A stretch of 18,659 nt of DNA from Actinomycetota bacterium (lineage in GTDB: Bacteria; Actinomycetota; Thermoleophilia; Gaiellales; Gaiellaceae), in the NCBI GenBank assembly GCA_005883235.1, contig VAYE01000060.1, positions 1-18,659 of the forward strand, given 5' to 3'. The position numbers and the translations under genes were made by a program. Shown piece by piece: positions 10,380 through 16,436 of this stretch. Each line of letters begins with the position of its first letter. Positions within the stretch are counted from its first letter, which is position 1. The notes below the pieces were generated by a model. That model saw only the letters and a list, made by a program, of their open reading frames with translations, ran no database searches and was not told the origin of the DNA.

Positions 10380-11626
10380 GGCCGAGGCTCGTGATCCTCG
10401 CGGCGGCGCTCCTCGTGGGTGCCGCCGCCGCGGTCCTGCTCCTTCATGCGCACCAGAGCTCCGCGCCCCGGCCGCGAGCGACCACCACGGCGCCGCCGCG
10501 GGCGACCCGGCCTCCGAAGCCGAGGCCGAGCCGGTTCTCGTGGCCCGCGTACGGGTTCGACGCGGCCCGAACCCACGCCGCGCCGCCGCTTCGGCTGCGG
10601 CCGCCGTTCCGCACGATCTGGACGGTGCACGGGGACTGGAGCCTCATCGAGTTCCCGCCGGTCCTCGAGGACGGGCGACTGTTCGTCGGGACGAACCACG
10701 GACTCGTCCTCGCCGTGCAGGCCCGAACTGGACGGGTCCTCTGGCGCCGCCAGTTCGCCGGCTGCGTGGCGGCGTCTCCCGCGGTGGGCCGGGGCGTCGT
10801 CTACGTCGGCTTCATGGATCCGCCGCCCTGCACCGGCACGGCGCCGAGCTTCCTGGCGGCGCTCGACGCTCGTTCCGGCGGGACACTCTGGCGCTTCCGG
10901 GCCGGCGTCGTCGAGACTCCTCCCCTCCTCGCGGACGGGCTCGTCTACTTCGGGTCCTGGGACCGCCGGGTGTATGCCGTCGACGCTCGAACCGGGCGCC
11001 TCAGGTGGAGCTTCGAGACCGGCGACAAGGTGAAGGGCGGCGTCGCCCTCGCGGGTGGCTCGGTCTTCGCCGGCTCGTACGACGGGCGGCTGTACGCGCT
11101 CGACGCCCGTACCGGCCGGCTCCGCTGGACGGCGGGCGACGGCGGCCTCGGCGGGCTCTACGCAACGCCCTCCGTGGCGAGAGGCCGGGTCTTCGTGGGC
11201 TCGACGAACGGCCGGGTGTACGCGTTCGCCGCGGCGACCGGCCGTCTCCTCTGGTCGAAGCGAACCGGGAGCTACGTCTACTCACCCCTCGCGCTCTCGG
11301 GCGGAAGCGCATTCGTCGGCTCGTACGACCACCGTCTCTACGCGCTCGACCAGGCCACGGGAGCTGCTCGCTGGTCGTTCGACGCCGGAGCCCCGGTCTC
11401 GGGAGCGCCGACCGTGCTCGACGGGCTCGTCTACTTCTCGACGTGCGGATCCTGCTCGCTGGCCGAGTCGAATCCAGGGGCGCGACGGACGTTCGCGCTC
11501 GACGCCCGCACCGGAAAGCTCCAGTGGCGATTCCCGGACGGCGAGTACAGCCCGGTGATCGCCGACCGCGAGCGGGTGTACCTCACCGGCTACACGAGCC
11601 TCTACGGACTCGTCCCGGTTCGCTAG
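10376..11626 (+). CDS. Membrane-anchored PQQ-type beta-propeller protein (BamB-like fold)
   Basis: This 416-residue protein starts at GTG 10376, sharing GTGA with the stop of the upstream M23-like gene. Residues 5-24 are a strongly hydrophobic signal anchor without a lipobox Cys, followed by a Pro/Arg/Thr-rich linker to about residue 55. The rest is a run of about seven PQQ-like repeats with the pattern YVG or FAGS, then VYALDARTGRLRW. The repeat marks the eight-bladed fold of BamB and quinoprotein dehydrogenases. Nothing here points to bound PQQ or a dehydrogenase site, so a structural or ligand-binding role outside the membrane is more likely. Two Cys in a CGSC motif lie near the last blade. 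A partnership with the M23-like protein at the cell wall is inference from the operon. It converges on the DUF4097 gene with only 11 nt between. Confidence 0.85.
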   Translation: MRPRLVILAAALLVGAAAAVLLLHAHQSSAPRPRATTTAPPRATRPPKPRPSRFSWPAYGFDAARTHAAPPLRLRPPFRTIWTVHGDWSLIEFPPVLEDGRLFVGTNHGLVLAVQARTGRVLWRRQFAGCVAASPAVGRGVVYVGFMDPPPCTGTAPSFLAALDARSGGTLWRFRAGVVETPPLLADGLVYFGSWDRRVYAVDARTGRLRWSFETGDKVKGGVALAGGSVFAGSYDGRLYALDARTGRLRWTAGDGGLGGLYATPSVARGRVFVGSTNGRVYAFAAATGRLLWSKRTGSYVYSPLALSGGSAFVGSYDHRLYALDQATGAARWSFDAGAPVSGAPTVLDGLVYFSTCGSCSLAESNPGARRTFALDARTGKLQWRFPDGEYSPVIADRERVYLTGYTSLYGLVPVR

Positions 11627-11637
11627 ACGGGCTCGAT

Positions 11638-12339
11638 TCACCGAGCGCCGGCGCGCACGATCTGCACGTCGCCGCTCATCGTGGTGGCCTTCACCTCGAC
11701 AGTCGGGCCTTCGGCCCCGCTCGGCTCGGCGCCGAGGTCGAGGTCGGAGGTCGTGCCTCCGCTCATCGAGGTCGCGTCGACCCACACCGCGACTCCGCGA
11801 CGAACGCCGACGCGGAGGTCACCCGAGGCCGACTTCAGCGTCACCCGTCCGCTCGCCACCTCGTCGATCCGCTGATCCCCGGACGCGGTGCTGACCTCGA
11901 GCGAGCTCTCGGCGACGTCCACGGTCACGTCGCCCGAAGCGGTGCGGATCCGGCCTTCGCCTTCGAGGCGCCCGACCTCGACGTCACCGGAAGCGGCGTC
12001 GAGCCGGCCCTGTCCGATCCGGCGGAACGTCAGGTCCCCGCTCGCCGCCTTCGCCCGTACCTCGCCGTCGACCTCGTCGACCTCGGCATCGCCGGAAGCG
12101 GTCTGGACGTCCGCAGCCGAGAACCTGCCGCGTGCCTGAAGGTCAGCCGAGGCGGCGCGAACGCCGAGCCGCGCCCCATCAGGACAGCGAAGGGTCAGGC
12201 GCACCTCCGCGGTCTCGCCGAAGATGCCGAACCGCCGGTTCTCCGGAACCTCGACGACCACCTCCGACTCGCCGTCTCGACCCGGACGACACTCGATGCG
12301 AGTCGCCTCGACGAGCTCCTCGGCGCCCTCGCCGCGCAA
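11638..12339 (-). CDS. DUF4097 beta-strand repeat protein, N-terminus apparently missing
   Basis: The frame encodes repeated short beta units ending in ASGD (six copies: TASGDAEV, AASGDLTF, AASGDVEV, TASGDVTV, TASGDQRI, SASGDLRV), then SMSGG and TMSGDVQI near the C-terminus. This is the DUF4097 (adhesin-like) right-handed repeat fold, function unknown. The only canonical start in this frame before the gene upstream is TTG 12339, giving 233 residues with no ribosome site. A strong ribosome site (AAGGAGGAG) and ATG 12359 lie 20 nt upstream but in another frame, which ends at 12195. The usual first beta-hairpin of the family (about 30 residues) is absent. The copy may therefore be a recently broken gene, or the assembly may hold a deletion. 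It follows the RHH gene by a few bases, a pairing I recall as common in actinobacteria. Confidence 0.75.
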   Translation of the reverse strand: MRGEGAEELVEATRIECRPGRDGESEVVVEVPENRRFGIFGETAEVRLTLRCPDGARLGVRAASADLQARGRFSAADVQTASGDAEVDEVDGEVRAKAASGDLTFRRIGQGRLDAASGDVEVGRLEGEGRIRTASGDVTVDVAESSLEVSTASGDQRIDEVASGRVTLKSASGDLRVGVRRGVAVWVDATSMSGGTTSDLDLGAEPSGAEGPTVEVKATTMSGDVQIVRAGAR

Positions 12340-12370
12340 CGGAGCGTGTAGAACGCCATCTCTCCTCCTT

Positions 12371-12826
12371 TCAGCTGCGACCGAAGCCCCGCAGACGGTT
12401 GCCCGGGCCTCGGGTCGCGGTTGTGGTGACGGAGACGCTGCGCCCGAGCGCGCGGACGAGCCACGTGTTGAGGGACACGCCCTCGCGTGCGGCGGCCGCC
12501 TCGAGACTCGACTTCAGGCTCTCCGGGAGCCTCAGCGTGATGCGCGCGGACGCGCCGTCGTCGGCGGGAGCCGGCGTCGGCGCGCCCTCCTCGACGTACA
12601 CGAGCGACGGGTCCTGCCCCGCGAGCCGAACCTCGATTCGACCCGAGCTGAGCTGCTCGTTCAGCTCGAGGGCGGCCTCGCCGAGCGCGTCGAGGAGCCG
12701 AAGGCCGGCCGAGGCGCGGATCGCCGCGCTCAGGCGGCGGGCGGCCTCGGCGGTCGCGTCGTCGCCGACAGCGGCGATGGCGGCGAGATCGGCCTCGAGC
12801 GCCTCGACGAAGCGTGCCAGCTCCAT
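12371..12826 (-). CDS. Ribbon-helix-helix (HicB/CopG-like) DNA-binding protein
   Basis: This 151-residue protein has an N-terminal helical region (residues 1-60, Ala/Leu/Glu-rich), a short beta segment (GRIEVRLAG, 62-70), an acidic Ala/Pro linker and a ribbon-helix-helix domain at about 94-131 (ARITLRLPESLKSSLEAAA, then GVSLNTWLVRAL). A basic tail (RGPGNRLRGFGRS) follows. RHH proteins bind DNA as dimers through the beta ribbon, here RITLRL. HicB and CopG members are antitoxins or repressors, but no HicA-like toxin is adjacent; the neighbour is DUF4097. ATG 12826 lies exactly where a leaderless transcript would begin. The paired TGAnGTCA elements at the promoter are a plausible autoregulatory operator. 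The target in the cell is unknown, but regulation of the DUF4097 gene is the simplest proposal. Confidence 0.85.
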   Translation of the reverse strand: MELARFVEALEADLAAIAAVGDDATAEAARRLSAAIRASAGLRLLDALGEAALELNEQLSSGRIEVRLAGQDPSLVYVEEGAPTPAPADDGASARITLRLPESLKSSLEAAAAREGVSLNTWLVRALGRSVSVTTTATRGPGNRLRGFGRS

Positions 12827-12860
12827 GACGTCATTATGACATCACTTCGGCGTCTGTCAA
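12825..12860 (-). promoter_or_regulatory. Near-consensus leaderless promoter with palindromic operator candidate for the RHH operon
   Basis: On the minus strand a perfect -35 TTGACA (12860-12855) is followed after 16 nt by CATAAT (12838-12833), five of six to the -10 consensus. The -10 ends 6 nt before ATG 12826, so transcription would start on the A of the start codon: a leaderless mRNA. Two eight-base near-identical elements, TGACGTCA (12826-12833, within a perfect 10-bp palindrome 12825-12834) and plus-strand TGACATCA (12837-12844), are spaced 11 bp, one helical turn. They flank and overlap the -10, where a bound dimeric repressor would block RNA polymerase. Confidence 0.65.
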
Positions 12861-12863
12861 GTG

Positions 12864-13418
12864 TCAGGCTGGCGGCGGGCCGAGCTGCGAACCGTACGCA
12901 TCCCGGTAGATCCGTTTCAGGCGCTCGACTCGGTCGACATAGGCGCGAGTCTCGGCGAATGCGATTCCCTTCCCCTGGCGGCGCCACTCGTCGACGTTCC
13001 GCTGGCCGGCGTTGTACGCAGCGAGCGCGGTTCGCTCGTCGCCGTACTTGTCGAGGAGATGGCGCAGGTACCACGCGCCGTAGCGGACGTTGAGCTCGGG
13101 CTCGTAGAGATCGTCGACGTGGAACCGCGTCCCGCCCGTCCGGATCGCGATCCCCTCCGCCGTCGAAGGCTGGAGCTGCATGAGACCGATCGCCCCAGCG
13201 TCCGAGCGGACAGCCGGCCGGAACCTGCTCTCCTGGTAGATGACCGCCGCGAGGAGCGCCGGATCGAGGCGGTAGTGCCGCGCATGGCCGCGGACGATCT
13301 GCTCGTAGCCGAGCGGGTAGCGGAGCCGCTCGTACCACGGCGGGCTCACCGTGTGGACGTACGCGAACAGCCCTGCGGCCACGCCGACGAGGGCGACGAG
13401 CGAGACGACGCGCCTCAT
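12864..13418 (-). CDS. Lytic transglycosylase, SLT domain
   Basis: This 184-residue enzyme is predicted to cleave peptidoglycan glycan strands non-hydrolytically, leaving 1,6-anhydro ends. Residues 3-21 are a hydrophobic signal or membrane anchor. The SLT core starts near residue 36: the catalytic Glu63 sits in YQESRFRP, followed by GAIGLMQLQP (75-84), the NVRYGAWYL motif (110-118) and ALAAYNAG (131-138). All hallmark residues of family 1 lytic transglycosylases are present. ATG 13418 overlaps the stop of coaE by 4 nt (ATGA), implying coupled translation. The short length (no extra LysM or SPOR domain) is typical of actinobacterial copies beside coaE. Confidence 0.93.
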   Translation of the reverse strand: MRRVVSLVALVGVAAGLFAYVHTVSPPWYERLRYPLGYEQIVRGHARHYRLDPALLAAVIYQESRFRPAVRSDAGAIGLMQLQPSTAEGIAIRTGGTRFHVDDLYEPELNVRYGAWYLRHLLDKYGDERTALAAYNAGQRNVDEWRRQGKGIAFAETRAYVDRVERLKRIYRDAYGSQLGPPPA

Positions 13419-13984
13419 GCGATCTGCTCGAGCACCCCGGCCACGAACCGGTCGAGGTCGGCGAGCGGGCCGTCGTTCACGTACACGAAGTCGGCGCGGC
13501 GGATCTTCTCGTCGTCCGGTATCAGCCGCTCCTCGCGCGCGTCGGAGACGTCCGTGCGCAAGGCCCGCACCTCGGGCGGCGCGGTGACGACGACGACCTT
13601 GTCGAACCGCTCCTCACCGCCGGTCTCGTACAGGAGAGGCACCTCGACGGCCGCCGCGCGAGGCGGGAACGGCCGGCCGCCGAGCTCCTCGCGCCACGCG
13701 ACGTACTCTCGCACGACCCGAGGATGGAGCAGCGCCTCGAGCCAGTCGAGCTGCTCGCGGTCGCCGAAGACGACGCGCCCGAGCGCGGCTCGGTCGACGC
13801 CGCCCGAGTCGTCGAGGACCTCGGTGCCGAAGCGCGCGACGATCGCACGTCTCACCTCGTCGTCGTCGCGGAGCAGACGGTGGACGACCTCGTCGCTCGA
13901 GGCGACCGCGGCCCCGTGTCGCGCGAAGGCCCGGAGAGCCTCGGTCTTCCCGGCTCCGATCCCGCCGGTGATCGCGATTGCGAC
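13415..13984 (-). CDS. coaE: Dephospho-CoA kinase, start codon unclear
   Basis: CoaE phosphorylates the 3'-hydroxyl of dephospho-CoA, the last step of CoA synthesis. The frame holds the P-loop GGIGAGKT right at the expected N-terminus, SSDEVVHRLL (the D of the substrate site), LLHPRVVREY, VEVPLLYETG and DKVVVVTAPPEVRALR, all family hallmarks. From GTC 13984 the product is 189 residues, the usual size. However, no ATG, GTG or TTG precedes the P-loop in this frame: the first canonical start is GTG 13855, which would remove it. Candidate starts are GTC 13984, ATC 13978 or CTG 13999 (inside the rpsA tail). The coordinate given is homology-based. rpsA ends 4 nt upstream. The gene is co-directional with rpsA and coupled to the transglycosylase downstream. 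Confidence 0.88.
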   Translation of the reverse strand, partial: VAIAITGGIGAGKTEALRAFARHGAAVASSDEVVHRLLRDDDEVRRAIVARFGTEVLDDSGGVDRAALGRVVFGDREQLDWLEALLHPRVVREYVAWREELGGRPFPPRAAAVEVPLLYETGGEERFDKVVVVTAPPEVRALRTDVSDAREERLIPDDEKIRRADFVYVNDGPLADLDRFVAGVLEQIA

Positions 13985-13988
13985 GGGT

Positions 13989-15389
13989 CTAGGCGGCAGC
14001 GTTCGGGCCGTCGGGCTCGTCCCCGGCGGCGGGTTCTTCGTCAGGAGCGGGTTCCGGCTCGGGCTCGGGCTCGGCTTCCGGCTCGGGCTCCTCGGCCTCG
14101 GGCTCAGCCTCGGGCTCGACGACGAGTGCCGCAGGCTCGGCGTCTGCTTCCGGCTCGGGGGCAGGCTCTTCTTCGGCGGGCGCGGGCGCTTCGGCGAAGA
14201 CGTCCTCGGAGAGGTCGAGCTCCGGTGCGGTGTGAACCGATTCGGCCCCGTCCGCGCGCGGCTTCGGCACCGAGCCGTCCTCGACCCGCTTGAGCGACAG
14301 CGAGAGCCGCCGGCGCTCCGCGTCGACCTCGAGGATGAGCACGTTCACGGGGTCGCCCTGCGAGACGACCTCACGCGGGTTCTCGACGTGGTGCTGCGCG
14401 AGCTCGGAGATGTGCACGAGCCCCTCGACGCCGGGCAGGATCTCGACGAAGGCCCCGAAGGTGACGACCTTCGTGACGCGCCCTTCGACGACGTCGCCCT
14501 GGCGGTAGCTCTCGAGCACCTGCTGCCACGGATCCGACTGCGTCTGCTTGAGCCCGAGCGAGATCCGCTGGCGCTCGCGGTCGATGTCGAGCACGCGGAC
14601 GTTGACCTTCTGGCCGATCTCGAGCACCTCGGACGGATGGTTGACGTGGCTCCAGGAAAGCTCGGAGATGTGAATGAGCCCGTCCATCCCGTTCAGGTCG
14701 ACGAAGGCGCCGAAGTCGACGATGTTCGAGATCACGCCCTCGACGTCCTCGCCGGGCTGGAGCCGGTCGAGGATGGCCTGGCGCGCCTCCTTGCGCTCGT
14801 CCTCGAGCACCGCGCGTCGTGACAGGACGACGTTGTTCCGCGAGCGGTTGAGCTCGATCACCTTGCAGGAGAGCTCCTGGCCGAGGAACTCGTCGAGGTC
14901 CTGGACGCGGCGGATGTCGACGAGCGACGCGGGCAAGAACCCGCGAACGCCGAGGTCGAGGATCAGGCCGCCCTTCACGACCTCGATCACCTTGCCGACC
15001 ACCGGCTCGCCGGACTCGGCCGCCTCCTCGATCTTCTTCCAGGCGAGCTCGAAACGCGCGCGCTTCTTGGAGAGGATGAGCCGCCCTTCGGCGTCCTCCT
15101 TCGTCATCACGAGCGCGTCGATCTGCTCGCCGACCGACACTTCGTCGGCGGGATTCACCGACCGGCGAATCGACAGCTCGGCGACCGGGATGACCCCTTC
15201 GGACTTGTAGCCGATGTCGACCAGGACCTCGTCCTTGTCGACGCGGACGACGGTTCCGTGCACGACCTCGCCCTCGTTGATCGTGGGGAAGGTCGACTCG
15301 TAGTCCGGAATGAGCTCGCCCTCCTCGTTCCGGGTCCAGACTCCTTCCTCGAGCTCTTCGTCCGTCGTATCCACTATCTCCGGTGCCAT
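13989..15389 (-). CDS. rpsA: 30S ribosomal protein S1
   Basis: S1 binds mRNA and helps the 30S subunit initiate translation. The 466-residue product holds four S1 (OB-fold) repeats at about 38-108, 126-194, 212-281 and 297-367, the usual actinobacterial count. Repeats 3 and 4 carry the strong RNA-binding consensus (DFGAFVDL, GLIHISELS; TFGAFVEI, GLVHISELA). An acidic tail follows from about residue 385 to the end and is dominated by Glu-Pro-Ala. The N-terminus is acidic as well. ATG 15389 starts the protein with MAPEIVDTTDEELEEG and has no clear ribosome site; a TATACT promoter element lies 12 nt upstream. The order polA, rpsA, coaE, uvrB is widespread in actinobacteria. Confidence 0.97.
   Translation of the reverse strand: MAPEIVDTTDEELEEGVWTRNEEGELIPDYESTFPTINEGEVVHGTVVRVDKDEVLVDIGYKSEGVIPVAELSIRRSVNPADEVSVGEQIDALVMTKEDAEGRLILSKKRARFELAWKKIEEAAESGEPVVGKVIEVVKGGLILDLGVRGFLPASLVDIRRVQDLDEFLGQELSCKVIELNRSRNNVVLSRRAVLEDERKEARQAILDRLQPGEDVEGVISNIVDFGAFVDLNGMDGLIHISELSWSHVNHPSEVLEIGQKVNVRVLDIDRERQRISLGLKQTQSDPWQQVLESYRQGDVVEGRVTKVVTFGAFVEILPGVEGLVHISELAQHHVENPREVVSQGDPVNVLILEVDAERRRLSLSLKRVEDGSVPKPRADGAESVHTAPELDLSEDVFAEAPAPAEEEPAPEPEADAEPAALVVEPEAEPEAEEPEPEAEPEPEPEPAPDEEPAAGDEPDGPNAAA
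14045..14170. repeat. Imperfect tandem repeats encoding the acidic S1 tail
   Basis: The plus strand shows iterations of a 6-nt unit, GGCTCG, and variants, encoding alternating Glu-Pro and Glu-Ala on the minus strand. Such low-complexity DNA is prone to slippage in units of six, which keeps the frame and changes tail length. Confidence 0.7.
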
Positions 15390-15401
15390 GAGCAGCCGGT
15401 C

Positions 15402-15430
15402 AGTATAGCCAGGCCCTGAGCGGCCTTCAG
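15402..15430 (-). promoter_or_regulatory. Candidate rpsA promoter
   Basis: On the minus strand TATACT (15407-15402) matches five of six -10 positions, and CTGAAG (15430-15425), 17 nt upstream, is a weak -35 match overlapping the hydrolase stop codon. Transcription would start about 5 nt before ATG 15389. The mRNA would then be nearly leaderless, which agrees with the missing ribosome site. Confidence 0.45.
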
Positions 15431-16254
15431 GCGCCGGAAGCCGCGCGCAGGAAGGTTCGGACAGCGTCGAGGTAGCGTTCCGGATCCTCGACGAAGCTCA
15501 TGTGGCCGACCCCGGGGACGACCACGAGCCGGCTGTCCTCGATGCCCTCGTGGAGAACGCGTGCGGCCCGCACCGTCGTGGTGCGGTCGCGCTCCCCGAC
15601 CACGACGAGCGTCGGCCGGTGGACGGCTCCGAGCTGCGGCCGGTAGTCGAAGTCGCCGTAGCCGGCGCTCGAGAAGTGGCGGAGCACGTCGGGGGAGTAC
15701 ACGGTCTCCTCGCCGTAGCCCGGCGGCACCTCGCCCGCGAAGTGAAACGGCATCTGGACGCGCATCAGCTCCGCGAGCTCGTCGTCCGTGCGGACGTGCT
15801 GCTCCTGGTCCCACGAGTCGGCGATCGGCCGGCCGCGCTCGCCCATCGCTTCGAGAGAAGCCTCGACGTCGGCCAGCATCGCAGCGCTTTCGTCGGCTCC
15901 ACCGGAGATCACGTACGCCGCTGCGGTGCCGACGTTCGTGGCGTGCCAGGTCGTGACGATCGCGCCGAAGGAATGGCCGAGCAGCGCGAAGCGCCCTACC
16001 CCGAGCGCCTCGGCGAGCAGGTCGACGTCGCGCGCGAAGACGTCGAGCGAGAGGGTCGCGGGGTCGACCCGATCGCTCCGGCCCTGGCCGCGCTCGTCGA
16101 CGTAGAGCAGGCGGAACTCGTCGGCGAGCGGGTCGAGCCAGGGTCGGAACATCGAGTGGTCCAGCCCCGGCCCGCCGTGGAGGACGATGACCGGTAGGCC
16201 GTCGCCGAGCTCCTCGACGAACATCCGGTACCCGTCGGGCAGCGTCACCTGCAC
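15427..16254 (-). CDS. Alpha/beta hydrolase, proline iminopeptidase-like
   Basis: This 275-residue serine hydrolase carries the full triad: Ser95 in the nucleophile elbow GHSFG, Asp223 in GERDRT and His251 in GVGHMSF. HGGPG at 26-30 is the oxyanion-hole motif typical of proline iminopeptidases and related hydrolases. DERGQGRSD (53-61) is another family mark. A lid region spans roughly 120-200. GTG 16254 is the best start, as it gives MQVTLPDGYRMFVEE before the first strand; the ribosome site is poor. No signal peptide is seen, so it is cytosolic. It lies between polA and rpsA, where actinobacterial genomes often place unrelated genes. The substrate is not predictable; peptidase, esterase or lactonase are all possible. 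Confidence 0.9.
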   Translation of the reverse strand: MQVTLPDGYRMFVEELGDGLPVIVLHGGPGLDHSMFRPWLDPLADEFRLLYVDERGQGRSDRVDPATLSLDVFARDVDLLAEALGVGRFALLGHSFGAIVTTWHATNVGTAAAYVISGGADESAAMLADVEASLEAMGERGRPIADSWDQEQHVRTDDELAELMRVQMPFHFAGEVPPGYGEETVYSPDVLRHFSSAGYGDFDYRPQLGAVHRPTLVVVGERDRTTTVRAARVLHEGIEDSRLVVVPGVGHMSFVEDPERYLDAVRTFLRAASGA

Positions 16255-16316
16255 GTCACGCCGATCGTACGCCGTGAGCGAGCTCCTCCACGACGGACAT
16301 GACCGCTTTGGCCGGC

Positions 16317-16383
16317 GGGGACTGTCCCCAGTGTCTCGAGCGGCCAGGCCCAGCCGGGACAGCGGGGACAGTCCCCGCTGTCC
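16317..16383. repeat. REP-like palindromic element between polA and the hydrolase
   Basis: The 182-nt gap 16255-16436 holds no gene. It contains GGGGACTGTCCCC at 16317-16329 (6-bp arms) and, 27 nt later, a perfect 13-bp inverted repeat with a single-base centre: arms 16357-16369 and 16371-16383. Both share the core GGGGAC-N-GTCCCC. Repeated cores with compatible hairpins resemble REP/BIME elements mobilised by RAYT transposases. No T-run follows, so it is not a clear terminator. Confidence 0.6.
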
Positions 16384-16436
16384 GGCACGGACCTCTCGAA
16401 AGGTGTCATGGCACCGGGGCAGCCGGCACCGGACCT

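Noticed and set aside
12861..14822. Plus-strand open frame of 653 codons opposite the transglycosylase, coaE and rpsA
   Set aside because: No domain; its Gly/Leu/Arg runs mirror the Glu-Pro repeats of the S1 tail.
16256..16300. Fourteen-codon minus-strand ORF (ATG 16300) ending just before the hydrolase start, containing GGAGGAG
   Set aside because: Could be a leader peptide, but GGAGGAG lies 28 nt from the hydrolase GTG, the ORF has no good ribosome site, and short ORFs like this arise by chance.
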